DNA from: Babylonia areolata | Taxonomy: Eukaryota; Mollusca; Gastropoda; Neogastropoda; Buccinidae | NCBI RefSeq assembly: GCF_041734735.1 | Contig: NC_134910.1 | Coordinates: forward strand, 2,730,080-2,794,079 | DNA: 64,000 nt | Direction of reading: 5' to 3' | Part shown: one piece after another, positions 49,358 through 59,922 of the stretch | Position numbering within the stretch: position 1 is the stretch's first letter | Layout: each line of letters starts with the position of its first letter | The notes under the pieces: model-generated | What the model saw: the letters and a program-made list of their open reading frames with translations, nothing else | Databases searched by the model: none | What the model was told of the DNA's origin: nothing | Position numbers and translations under genes: made by a program

Positions 49358-49539
49358 GTTGGCAAAGGGGTTAAGTCGGCGACAGCCTTTGCAGACACGA
49401 AAAGCACCTGAATGTTTCCACGCAAGGTTAAAAGCGGAAGTTGATGATGGTCCAAGTCGAGAAATATCACAATATGAGAACTGACCCTTTTGACAACTAT
49501 CGCTTTGAAGAGATAGCCCCAGAGAACATTGCACCTGAG

Positions 49540-50016
49540 AACAATCTTTTTCCTTTCTTTTTTTTAACGGCTGGTTTGTGCAGTTCAGTTCAATTCAGAA
49601 TTATAACGATGTAGTAGTGAGACTTTCCGCTTTCCATCTTACGTGTAATTTGTTTCCCATTCAGGTTATTCTGTTCCCAGGTTATGCAGGTTTTGAATGA
49701 TTTTAATGCCGATTTTTTTTTTTTTTTTTTTTTTAATTCTCATAATTATTGACACATGTTTTTGTTTTAATTTTTCCTCGGATATTGCGATAGATGAATA
49801 AGAATAGAGTGTAATAACAAGAAATGAATAGAAACTATGAAAAAAAAAGAAGAAGAAAGTGGCAAACAAACAAAACTTTGTGATCAAGAGGTTGAAAAAC
49901 AGTCGGTATCAACCGAGACATGCATGCATTAACCTGAAATGAGGAAAAGTGGACAAACACGATCTTTCAGTTGTGACGTTATCTGATATATATTACAGAA
50001 ACATGCCTCAGCGACG
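49540..50016. other. Possible upstream region of exon b; nothing else seen
   Basis: AT-rich, with a T run at 49,711-49,734. No CpG-rich core, TATA box or CCAAT box could be placed with confidence in front of exon b. Confidence 0.4.
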
Positions 50017-50057
50017 GGCGCAATAGCCGAGTGGTTTGAGCGTTGGACAAAATTCTT
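50017..50057 (+). mobile_element. SINE family C, head only
   Basis: CGACGGGCGCAATAGCCGAG and TGGTTTGAGCGTTGGAC match the 5' head of family C, then similarity stops at once. A SINE kept only at its 5' end is unusual because retroposon copies normally lose the 5' side. Recombination or deletion is likely. Confidence 0.7.
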
Positions 50058-50357
50058 TATTTTCGAGGATCATGGATAAGCACTGGCGCGCTTTTTTTGA
50101 TGCAGTCCCCGCCATGAAACAGAGTCTACACCGGCTACACAATACTACATTATATATGTCATTGCATGCACAACACAATGCTACTTAACGTCATAGCATA
50201 CGAACACAATACTCAGTACAAAAAGACAAACATATGGTAATAACACACACTGTGACACACACACACACACAGAGACGGAGAGAGAGAGGCACAAGCCAGA
50301 ATGGTATTAATAAACATGAGGGAGGGAGAGAGACACAGGAGAGAGAGAGGCGTCAAA

Positions 50358-52049
50358 CGACAAGACTGACTGTACCGTGCTGTACAATCTGCAACACGAC
50401 AAAGCTGACTGTACCGTGCTGTACAATCTGCAACACGACAAAGCTGACGGTACCGTGCTGTACAATCTGCAACACGACAAAGCTGACGGTACCGTGCTGT
50501 ACAATCTGCAACACGACAAAGCTGACTGTACCGTGCTGTACAATCTGCAACACGACAAAGCTGACTGTACCGTGCTGTACAATCTGCAACACGACAAAGC
50601 TGACGGTACCGTGCTGTACAATCTGCAACACGACAAAGCTGACGGTACCGTGCTGTACAAACTGCAACACGACAAGACTGACGGTACCGTGCTGTACAAT
50701 CTGCAACACGACAAAGCTGACGGTACCGGGCTGTACAATCTGCAACACGACAAAGCTGACGCTACCGGGCTGTACAAACTGCAACACTACAAGACTGACG
50801 GTACCGTGCTGTACAATCTGCAACACGACAAAGCTGACGCTACCGGGCTGTACAAACTGCAACACGACAAGACTGACGGTACCGTGCTGTACAAACTGCA
50901 ACACGACAAGACTGACGGTACCGTGCTGTACAATCTGCAACACGACAAGACTGACGGTACGTGCTGTACAAACTGCAACAAGACAAGACTGACGGTACGT
51001 GCTGTACAAACTGCAACACGACAAGACTGACGGTACCACTGACCGTGCTGTACAAACCGTGCAACACGACAAGACTGACGGTACCGTGCTGTACAAACCG
51101 TGCAACACGACAAGACTGACGGTACCGTGCTGTACAATCTGCAACACGACAAAGCTGACGGTACCGTGCTGTACAATCTGCAACACGACAAAGCTGACGG
51201 TACCGTGCTGTACAATCTGCAACACGACAAAGCTGACGGTACCGTGCTGTACAATCTGCAACACAACAAGACTGACGCTACCGGGCTGTACAAACTGCAA
51301 CATGACAAGACTGACGGTACCGTGCTGTACAAACTGCAACACGACAAGACTGACGGTACCGTGCTGTACAAACTGCAACACGACAAGACTGACGGTACCG
51401 TGCTGTACAAACCGTGCAACACGACAAGACGGTACCGGGCTGTACAAACTGCAACACGACAAGACTGACGGTACCGTGCTGTACAAACTGCAACACGACA
51501 AGACTGACGGTACCGTGCTGTACAAACTGCAACACGACAAGACTGACGGTACCGTGCTGTACAAACTGCAACACGACAAGACTGACTGTACCGTGCTGTA
51601 CAAACTGCAACACGACAAGACTGACGGTACCGTGCTGTACAAACTGCAACACGACAAGACTGACTGTACCATGCTGTACAAACTGCAACACGACAAGACT
51701 GACTGTACCGTGCTGTACAAACTGCAACACGACAAGACTGACGGTACCGTGCTGTACAAACTGCAACACGACAAGACTGACTGTACCGTGCTGTACAAAC
51801 TGCAACACGACAAGACTGACTGTACCGTGCTGTACAAACTGCAACACGACAAGACTGACGGTACCGTGCTGTACAAACTGCAACACGACAAGACTGACTG
51901 TACCGTGCTGTACAAACTGCAACACGACAAGACTGACGGTACCGTGCTGTACAAACTGCAACACGACAAGACTGACTGTACCGTGCTGTACAAACTGCAA
52001 CACTGACGACAAGACTGACGGTACCGTGCTGTACAAACTGCAACATGAC
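50358..52049. repeat. 39-bp minisatellite, about 43 copies
   Basis: The unit is GACGGTACCGTGCTGTACAA, then ACTGCAACACGACAAGACT. Each unit carries two palindromes, GGTACC and TGTACA. Two versions exist: AATCTG with AAAGCT, dominant at 50,380-50,650, and AAACTG with AAGACT, dominant at 51,430-52,040, with mixed units between. Some units are shortened. As 39 is a multiple of three, long frames stay open on both strands, up to 569 codons on -. These are by-products of the period, and frame changes at irregular units argue against a protein. Confidence 0.97.
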
Positions 52050-52236
52050 AAAGCCCACCCACTGAGATACATAATTATATGCATCATAATTTTGTCTGTG
52101 ACCCCACCCAAGCCACTGCGAGAACGACTGGCGAGGCCACACAGAGCAGCTGTCGTAGATCTACTGCAGGACACAGCACAGACAGGATTCTCTCAAGAAC
52201 AATTCGGGACTAGAATGCCCAGTGTCAGACAGCTGT

Positions 52237-52452
52237 GGAGACCAATACGAGACCTGCTGATACCTTTGTTGTGTTGAGGGAGCCACAATACGAGACCTGC
52301 TGATACCTTTGTTGTGTCGAGGGAGCCACAATACGAGACCTGCTGGCACCTTTGTGTCGAGGGAGCCACAATACGAGACCTGCTGGCACCTTTGTGTCGA
52401 GGGAGCCACAATACGAGACCTACTGGCACGTTTGTGTCGAGGGAGCCACAGT
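52237..52452. repeat. 40-bp minisatellite, about 5 copies
   Basis: Units share GAGGGAGCCACAATACGAGA, CCTGCTGGCACC and TTTGTGTC. The first two read GATACC and have TTGTTGTG in place of TTTGTG. It lies 190 bases after the 39-bp array. Confidence 0.92.
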
Positions 52453-52740
52453 GGCTGTCAAATGCTACCAACTGACTCTCCCCCCCCCACCACCACCACC
52501 CCTTCCCCCTCCCTTAGAAAGATCATGGGATCTCAGTTTAACGTGCATGTATATGATTATGAAAACATTCAGGGTTTGGGGGGGGGGAGATGATGGTGAA
52601 GTATGGCGACTCCTTCACCCTGGTGAGAGCAGGCTTTATTCGGCCATGCACACAAAAATATGATAAGGCCGTGCAGGTGAAGTATAAAAAACAATGATGT
52701 GATGACCCTACAATATTTTTCCTTTTAACTGTTTGAAGGT

Positions 52741-52972
52741 TTAACTCACTCAGTACGGCCAGTCCTCTCTTCTCCTCTACACAGACCCCTCGGATGTCCA
52801 GTAGGTGTCTGAATGACCCAACCTTTAGCTTCCGTCGTCAGAACTGAGGTATTCTTTGTCAACATTCACCTCTTCAGTATAAGAGCGTTCCGCTTGCAAT
52901 ATTTTGATGATGGTAATTGGGGTGAAACGCTGTTAACGTCGTCTCTTTCGCCGTTCGTATGGAGAGAGTTAA
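52741..52972. mobile_element. MITE with TTAA flanks (piggyBac-like)
   Basis: The 232-bp element is bounded by TTAA on both sides. The ends are imperfect inverted repeats: TTAACTCACTCAGTACGGCC on the left, and on the right, read inward, TTAACTCTCTCCATACGAAC. TTAA target duplication is the hallmark of piggyBac transposons, so this is probably a non-autonomous relative. It contains no coding frame of interest. Confidence 0.75.
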
Positions 52973-53117
52973 GCGGAAGATATAGAACATTTTGGTCTTG
53001 TCACTGCTTTATAAGTTCTTTTGTGGTGCAGTGAAAGCGCACTTCTGCATTTTCTGTTTCACAAACGAAGTTTGTTTGTCGTGACTTGCATTCCAAGACA
53101 CACAGTTGCCCAAGCAT

Positions 53118-53175
53118 GACAGCTTCAGTTGGAGTTTCAAGAAGGCATCACTGCGTTCAGATAAATCCGTATGTA
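53118..53175 (+). mobile_element. SINE family B, 5' fragment
   Basis: AGCTTCAGTTGGAGTTTCAA, GAAGGCATCACTGCGTTCAG and ATAAATCCGTAT match the first 55 bases of family B with several changes, then similarity ends. Confidence 0.65.
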
Positions 53176-53729
53176 GCCGGTTGGGCAGGGTTCTCTCACC
53201 ACATTAGCACCAGTTTTCTTCAAGGCTTTATTGAGGACGTGACGGGGACCGTATCGGCACTTGGGTAAAGGGAACAGGAGAGCGGGGGGTTAAAGGGCAA
53301 GGGGCTGTACTCGTACAAGGAGGGAAATAAATAAATAAGTAAATGAATACTCCCTATCAGGTTGACAGAGGCCCACACACACACTGCTGTTGCCTTTTCC
53401 CTTTTCAAGCTGAGAACTGATAAAATTACTGGTTCTACAATGAAAGGGTAGGAGAACTCACTTCGTAAAAACATATCAAGATGCAGCACACCCACCGTAC
53501 ATGAATATCATTTTGCACGTGAAGTAATCACGCTAAAGCTAACACGGGACATGAACGGGCACTCTCTCTCTCTCTCCCTCTCTCTCTCTGCGGGGTAAAG
53601 AGAACACTTTCACCCTGTTACACGTACAAACTACACCACGTCTGCTGTAGGTATTGATGTTTGACCAGCAGCATCACACAGGGATCGGCGTGCATGTTTG
53701 AGGCCTCGAGTCCGGCACGCATACATTAT
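53176..53729. other. No gene seen
   Basis: Mixed DNA with a short CT run at 53,563-53,590. No exon-like block was recognised. Confidence 0.5.
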
Positions 53730-54010
53730 TATTATCATATTTGTGTTCCTATCAGAGTGAATTTCCTCAACAGAATTCTGCCAGAGGACAACATTTATGT
53801 TGCCATGGGTTCTTTATCACTGCGCCAAACGCGGCATGCTGCACACTGGACCTCGGTTTATCATCTCATCCCGGAATGCCTACTGTGACGTAAATGCTCA
53901 GTTTGATTTTCCATAACTTGGGAGAAAGGGTCACAGAAAGAGCGGGATTCGAACCCAGACCCTCACGGACACTGAAATGGCAGATAAATGTCTTAACCAT
54001 TCTGTCATAC
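53730..54010 (-). mobile_element. SINE family A body with a third tRNA-like head
   Basis: Read on -, it begins with a clear tRNA-like head (GACAGAATGGTTAAGACATT as A box, GGGTCTGGGTTCGAATCCCG as B box). It joins the family A body (GGGATGAGATGATAAACCG, GTGCAGCATGCCGC, CTGGCAGAATTCTG). The segment between head and body is rearranged and the 3' third is missing. The head is unlike that of other copies in the window. Confidence 0.8.
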
Positions 54011-54117
54011 CTTCCTCCACATGACAGCTAAGAGAATTTTTTCTCCCCAATGGCTCAGGTCAGTCAGCGCAAATGTCGTACTGCTGGTGCGTCGATCCTG
54101 TCTGTGAGCGGGGATAA

Positions 54118-54600
54118 AAACGGTTATTATCATTATTATTATTATTATTATCATCATTATGTTTCATTATTATTATTATTATTATATAGCGCTGAATCTT
54201 GCGCAGAGAAATCAAAGCGCTTTCGCACCAGTCATTCAAACTCTAAAACTGGAGAAAAAAACAAACAAAAAAAACAACAACTGAAGACAAGGTAGAGGCA
54301 GGCAAGGGAGGCTGTTTTAGGAAGAGGTGGGTTTTAAGACCAGACTTGAAAGAGCTGAGTGTGGAGACCTGACGAAGCGAAAGAGGAAGTTCATTCCAAT
54401 TACAAGGTCCAGAGACAGAGAAAGAACGATAGCCAACAGTCGAATGTTTGAATCTGGGTATGCGTAACCAGAGTGGATCCGAAGCCGATCGTAGAGAGCG
54501 AGATGGAGTGTAGAGTTGAAGGCAGCCACAGAGACAGGAAGGGGCAGATTTGTGAATGCATTTATAACATAGAGTGCTGATCTTGTACTTTATTCGGTGT
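54118..54600 (-). mobile_element. LINE (CR1/L2-like) 3' end
   Basis: Read on -, the frame gives RIKYKISTLCYKCIHKSAPS, then CLCGCLQLYTPSRSLRSASD, then WNELPLSLRQVSTLSSFKS and GLKTHLF before the stop. YTPSRSLRS and WN-LPL-LR-----FKS-LKT-LF mark the C-terminus of the ORF2 reverse transcriptase in CR1/L2-clade LINEs. The 3' end is GCGCTATATAAT followed by ATT repeats (54,125-54,186). The 5' side is truncated at about 54,600, as usual. Closely related to the 61.6-kb copy. Confidence 0.88.
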
Positions 54601-54607
54601 GAGTCAT

Positions 54608-54690
54608 ACGCGGTCATACACGTGAAGGCCCACTCGCGCATACGAGCGAATGTAGGAGTCGTCATGTCTCGCCCACGAACGGAAAAAAAC
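54608..54690 (+). mobile_element. SINE family C, 3' end
   Basis: GCGGTCATACACGTGAAGGC, CCACTCGCGCATACGAGCGA, GTAGGAGTCGTC and CGCCCACGAACGGAAAAA match the last 80 bases of family C. It directly abuts the 5' break of the LINE, which is on the opposite strand. Confidence 0.8.
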
Positions 54691-54702
54691 AAAACACACA
54701 GA

Positions 54703-54705
54703 GGG

Positions 54706-54740
<35 letters not shown>

Positions 54741-54825
54741 CTCACACACACACACACACAAAAAAACAACAACAACAAAAACACACACATGCACACACAC
54801 ACAAAACACACACACACACACATAT

Positions 54826-54872
<47 letters not shown>

Positions 54873-54890
54873 CTCACACACACACAGAGC
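54703..54890. repeat. Compound CA / A-rich / CT / CA microsatellite
   Basis: CA runs broken by ATGCTCA and by AAAAACAACAAC pass into a CT run (54,827-54,857) and back to CA. Confidence 0.95.
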
Positions 54891-55461
54891 ACCCTGACCA
54901 AATAAACTTTATTGGAAAGCTACGATGCTTCATGCCCCAATCTCCCGACAAATCACAATTATTGAGGACATTCATAACGATGATGCAACGATGCAGACAT
55001 TCTGTTATACTGAAGCAATTAATCCGTACACACTGTAAAGTGCATACTCAAATAACAATCAACACATCAATCAGTATACGCTGTGAAGTGCATACTCAGA
55101 TAACAATCAACACCTCAGTCAACCAATGCCATCAAGAACAATCATGCTTTTGAAAATCAGTCAACAATCAAATCACCAACCAATCAAATCAAAATAATCA
55201 ACGTGTTGATTGTGGCTACACAACAGAAGAATCAATGGATCAACTCAGCGTTGAAATTTATTCATTTTTCCTATGATCCAAACACGCAGCCTTGTTTTGT
55301 TTTCTTTAACTTAATCGATCTCCTGAACAGCAGTTTTGTGGTTTTTTAAGAATAAGAGAGAGAGAAAAAAAAAAGAAGGAAAAATGATTATCTGTGATGA
55401 ATATGAGCAAAATGAGAACAAGAAATAAGAAAAAAAAATGTTAGCACTGATCGAAATATTT

Positions 55462-55502
<41 letters not shown>

Positions 55503-55858
55503 TTTCAAATATAAACAAAATTGCAGTCAAGAAAAAATAATGGGGGCTACAACAATATCACACACACAAAGAGAAAACAGAATAAAATAAATAAAACAGA
55601 CAAACGAATAAAAACAACAATGACACATCAAGAATAGAAGAAAAAAAAAGATTATCTAAATTTTGGGATTGTACAAAATGCGAACAGGATAAATTTAACA
55701 ATACAAAGAGAATCACATCTATAAACAGCGACTCGGATCAACCAACCAATCTAAAACTCATGCACATACAACAGGGGAGAGAAACATTGACCGATACATG
55801 CCTCACACAAATCAACCGAATGCATGAATATAAACGAATTAAAAGCACAAACGAATAC
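54891..55858. other. No gene seen; A-rich DNA
   Basis: Contains short imperfect repeats of TGCATACTCA and CAATCAACAC at 55.04-55.2 kb and a GA run at 55,465-55,498. No coding block was recognised. Confidence 0.5.
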
Positions 55859-55905
55859 GATCCTGGAATGACTGGTGTGGGGCATAGAGAGGCAGACAGA
55901 GAGTG
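55859..55905. repeat. Left copy of a 47-53 bp direct repeat
   Basis: GATCCTGGAATGACTGGTGT, GGGGCATAGAGAGGCAGACA and GAGAGTGA recur with few changes at 56,693-56,745. The two copies flank an interval holding a family A SINE. Confidence 0.85.
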
Positions 55906-56312
55906 ATGCCCTAGAGGTAACACGTCCGCCTAGGAAGCGAGAAAATCTGAGCACGCTGGTTCGAATCACGGTTCAGCCGCTCGGATATTTTCTCCCCCTC
56001 CACTAGACCTTGAGTGGTGGGCTGGACGCTAGTCATTCGGATGAGACGATAAACCGAGGTCCCGTGTGCTAGCATGCATTTAGCGCACGTAAAAGAACCC
56101 ACGGCAACAAAAGGGTTGTTCCTGGCAAAATTCTGTAGAAAAATCCACTTCAATAGGAAAAACAAACAAAACTACATGCAGGAAAAAAAAAAAAAAAAAA
56201 AAAAGGGTGGCGCTGTAGTGTAGCGACGCGCTCTCCCTGGGGAGAGCAGCCCCAATTTCACACAGAGAAATCTGATGTGATAAAAAAGAAATACAAATAC
56301 AAATAAAAATAC
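55902..56312 (+). mobile_element. SINE family A, full-length
   Basis: GCCCTAGAGGTAACACGTCC (A box), GGTTCGAATCACGG (B box), CTTGAGTGGTGGGCTGGACG, GGATGAGACGATAAACCGAG and GCGCACGTAAAAGAACCCAC, then an A run at 56,181-56,203. The 3' end is CTCTCCCTGGGGAGAG, TTCACACAGAGAAATCTG and AAATACAAATAC repeats. Little diverged from the 62.2-kb copies, so comparatively young. Confidence 0.94.
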
Positions 56313-56692
56313 AGTTGAGCCGGCACACGCAAACACACCAGTTCACGCTTCCCATGTCAGTGTCATTCAAAATAAGGAGAAAATAAGACTGAACCCCCCC
56401 CCCCCCACACACACACACACACACCCCTTCCCCGCCCCTACCCTCCTCCCCCCCAACCACAATCACACACACACAAACCCACACGTGCATAACACACACA
56501 CACAACAAACATCCAAACTGAAGCCAAAAAACTAACTGAAGTACTAGCCTCCTGGCCACCAAACATCCATCGTTCCCTGTGGACTGCCGACAATGAGACT
56601 GCTGTGAAAGACGAACCCTATAAAGTGCCGCCAGCTGTGTTTGTTTGTTTGCATGGGGGGTGGGGGTGGGGTGGGGTGGGGTGGGGGTGGGG
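56313..56692. other. No gene seen; C-rich and CA-rich DNA
   Basis: Contains a C run (56,395-56,406), CA runs and a G-rich stretch at 56,655-56,693 built on GGGGTGG, which could form quadruplexes. Confidence 0.55.
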
Positions 56693-56742
56693 GATCCTGG
56701 AATGAGTGGTGTGGGGCATAGAGAGACAGAGACAGACAGAGT

Positions 56743-56745
<3 letters not shown>
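56693..56745. repeat. Right copy of a 47-53 bp direct repeat, leading into a GA run
   Basis: Matches 55,859-55,905 and continues as GACAGAGAGAGAGA then TGTGTG and CGCGCG runs to 56,811. The left copy lacks this microsatellite because a SINE follows it. Confidence 0.85.
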
Positions 56746-56777
<32 letters not shown>

Positions 56778-56984
56778 TGTGTGTGTGTGCGTGTGTGTGG
56801 GCGCGCGCGCGCTTAAAGTTGACTTAATCATGATTTTTGCGCCTTATAAATATTATTATTAGAAGTATTTCTATGTATTTATCTATTTTTTTTATATTTA
56901 AAATTAAAAAAAAAATTTATTTGTTATTTTATTTTATTTATTTATTTATTTTGTTATTTATTTATTTTCTTATATATATATATA

Positions 56985-57120
56985 TATTTTTTTTTTCTCG
57001 AGGCCTAAGCGTGTTGGGTTACGCTGCTGGTCAGGCATCTGCTTGGCAGAAGTGGTGTAGCGTATATGGATTTGACCGAACGCAGTGATGCCTCCTTGAG
57101 CTACTGATACTGGTACTGCC
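56985..57120 (-). mobile_element. SINE family B, full-length
   Basis: Read on -, TAGCTCAAGGAGGCATCACT, GCGTTCGGTCAAATCC, ATACGCTACACCACTTCTGC, CTGACCAGCAGCGTAACCC and GCTTAGGCCTCGAG, then an A run. The end is GCTTAGGCC where other copies have GCTTAGTCAGGCC, a small deletion. Confidence 0.9.
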
Positions 57121-57570
57121 CATGAGACCATTCTTTAACAAACAAAAACAACAACAAACAAGCAAAACAAAGAGAGAATTAACAGGGAATGGCAGATACA
57201 TGAAATGAAGCAGATTGAAGTTCAAACTGATGGTATATATGCAAATCTTCCACTGACTTTTCTGTTAGTCCTGGGGTTAACATATACTGACCATTACGAC
57301 ATGCTCTGTCACACAAAGAAGGCATACTCTGAAAAGAAAAGAAAAAGAAAAGAAAAGAAAAGAAACAAGTCCATAGTAAACTGTTTGCACAGACACACAC
57401 ACACACACACACACAGGATAAGTTTTTTACATTCTGCATTTCAAAACTTGAAGTGGTGATTTAATCATAGCGACGAACGATAAAACAAACATGATGAAAA
57501 GCAAGGATGAAGATTATGCCGGGGATGGAACCAAAACCTGGAATTTTGGTTGACATGAAGGTATGTTGAT

Positions 57571-57572
<2 letters not shown>

Positions 57573-57618
<46 letters not shown>

Positions 57619-57642
57619 GGTTAGTGAGACAAGATAGTCATG

Positions 57643-57704
<62 letters not shown>

Positions 57705-57725
57705 GTTAGTGAGACAAGATAGTCA

Positions 57726-57763
<38 letters not shown>

Positions 57764-57790
57764 TATGGTTAGTGAGACATGATAGTCATG

Positions 57791-57829
<39 letters not shown>

Positions 57830-57853
57830 GGTTAATGAGACAAGATAGTCATG

Positions 57854-57895
<42 letters not shown>

Positions 57896-57918
57896 GTTAA
57901 TGAGACAAGATAGTCATG

Positions 57919-57962
<44 letters not shown>

Positions 57963-57985
57963 GTTAATGAGACAAGATAGTCATG

Positions 57986-58039
<54 letters not shown>

Positions 58040-58062
58040 GTTAATGAGACAAGATAGTCATG

Positions 58063-58122
<60 letters not shown>

Positions 58123-58205
58123 GTTAATGAGACAAGATAGTCATGTGCGAGAGAGAGAGAGAGAGAGACAGAGACAGAGAGAGAGACACAGAGAGAAAGA
58201 GAGAA
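57573..58205. repeat. GA array with eight regular spacers
   Basis: GA runs of 10 to 25 units alternate with a spacer, ATGGTTAATGAGACAAGATA then GTCATGTGC, eight times. The first three spacers read GGTTAGTGAG and the other five GGTTAATGAG. The last GA run breaks up into CAGAGACAGAG units. Confidence 0.96.
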
Positions 58206-58536
58206 CAACAATGCGCTTGACTTCCTCATTGCACAAACCAGAAGAAACACACAAAACTTGTCTTCCAAATTTCTTACACCAACAAATAAAAGGGATAGTC
58301 AAGAGAACCACAGAACTCATTCAAACATGTTATGGTTGGAAATAATTTTTAAAAATTCCTTCGATAATTTCACGTCATTTCCCTCATTCTTAAACAATCA
58401 TCCATTCTGTGGTTTTAAACATTCAACAACTTTATAAAAATAATTTAAAACCCCCCAAAAAACCCAGGTGGTCAACGGAGCAAGTAATAGTTCCCATTTT
58501 CCCTCACCTAATCAAAGTCGACATGGAAAATCACTG

Positions 58537-58690
58537 GAGTTTCAGTTTCAGTTTCAGTAGCTCAAGGAGGTGTCACTGTGTTCGGACAAATCCATATACG
58601 CTACACCACATCTGCCAAGCAGATGCCTGACCAGCAGTTTAACCCAACGTGCTTAGTCAGGCCTTGAGAAAAAAAAGAAAAAAAAAGAAA
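58537..58690 (+). mobile_element. SINE family B, full-length with poly(A)
   Basis: Three CAGTTT units, TAGCTCAAGGAGGTGTCACT, GTTCGGACAAATCC, ATACGCTACACCACATCTGC and CTTAGTCAGGCCTTGAG, then an A-rich tail with G interruptions. Confidence 0.92.
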
Positions 58691-59177
58691 AGAAAACAAC
58701 TACTACTAATAATAATACGTATAAGATGCAGAAACTTGATGAAGTCAACTATAAGCGTACAAAAAAACAAAACAAAACAAAAAGAAAACAAAAAAAACTA
58801 ACTAAATAATAATAATAATAATAATAAGATAAATAAATAAATAAATCACTGGAATAATGAATGACTGAGATCCAGGTTGATGTTTTGTATGAGCCGAAAA
58901 ATCCACAAACTTCAGAGATTTGCTGTGACTGTGCTTCTCATCCATATGCACGATATGCAAAACTGTGCGGTCTGTAGAGCTGTAGAAAAATGAGAACATT
59001 TCTCATGGGGTGAAGGCAGAAACAAAGAGAGCAACAGAAAATAGGATATTTCTTGCGTGGTCAAGACAGACAGCAATAGAAAAGAACACACATACACACA
59101 CACACTCAAATGCGTGCACACACACACACACACACACACATATGCACACACACACACATACACACACACACACATAT

Positions 59178-59218
<41 letters not shown>

Positions 59219-59922
59219 TAGTGACGGAGAGACACAGGGGGTGAAAAGAAAAAAACATACACAGAGAAATATGATGACAAAAATCAAAGAAGAATATGAC
59301 GATGGTGATGATGATGATTTATTATTCTTGCAAATCAACTGAACAAAGATCATGACACACATTTCAAGGTCATGCACATGAGAAAAACTACATCCAGATG
59401 TACATTAAAAAAAAAAAAAAAATAAAAAAAAAAAAGTTTTTAAACAGTGAAATTAACAGCAACAGTGAGTCTGTTCAAGGCTTTCATCAAAAATGTTAAC
59501 AGGTTTCACATTTCATTGTTCCAATTCAAAGACAAGCAAACAACAGACTAAACCTAAATGCACACGTATGACAGCAACGTTTCCTTGGAATGAATTTTAT
59601 CACTGTATGCCAGACACGACCCCCCACCATAAAAAAAAAAGACAAAACAAAAGGCATGCATAACAACTGTGTGTTCCAAGTACATGTCAAATAATCGTGT
59701 TGTTGTTTCAACACCTTCTGTACAGTACCATGATTGCATATAAGTATTACACACAAAACTCCTTTACTCAAGAGTTTTGATTCTAAAAACTCAAAGCAGC
59801 AATAATTATTAATGATAACTGCAACCACAACGTGCATTAATACAGCCCGTGTATCCAGACTGTTTCAAGTGCTTCACAACCTCTGTACCCCTCTCTCTCC
59901 CTCCCCACCCTTTCACCGTGGT
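58691..59922. other. No gene seen; A-rich DNA and CA repeats
   Basis: AAT and AAC repeats at 58.76-58.85 kb, a compound CA/TATGCA repeat at 59,085-59,216 and an A run at 59,407-59,434. No coding block was recognised. Confidence 0.5.

Noticed and set aside
50353-52062. Open frames up to 569 codons on - and 335 on + in the 39-bp repeat
   Set aside because: The period is a multiple of three, so frames stay open on both strands at once. Irregular units change frame, and there is no start context or splice signal. Repeat artefact.
53940-54010. Possible tRNA gene on - with GGTTCGAATCC
   Set aside because: Joined to the family A SINE body; treated as its head.
57573-58205. CRISPR-like alternation of repeat and spacer
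   Set aside because: The 'spacers' are the same sequence each time and the 'repeats' are GA microsatellite.
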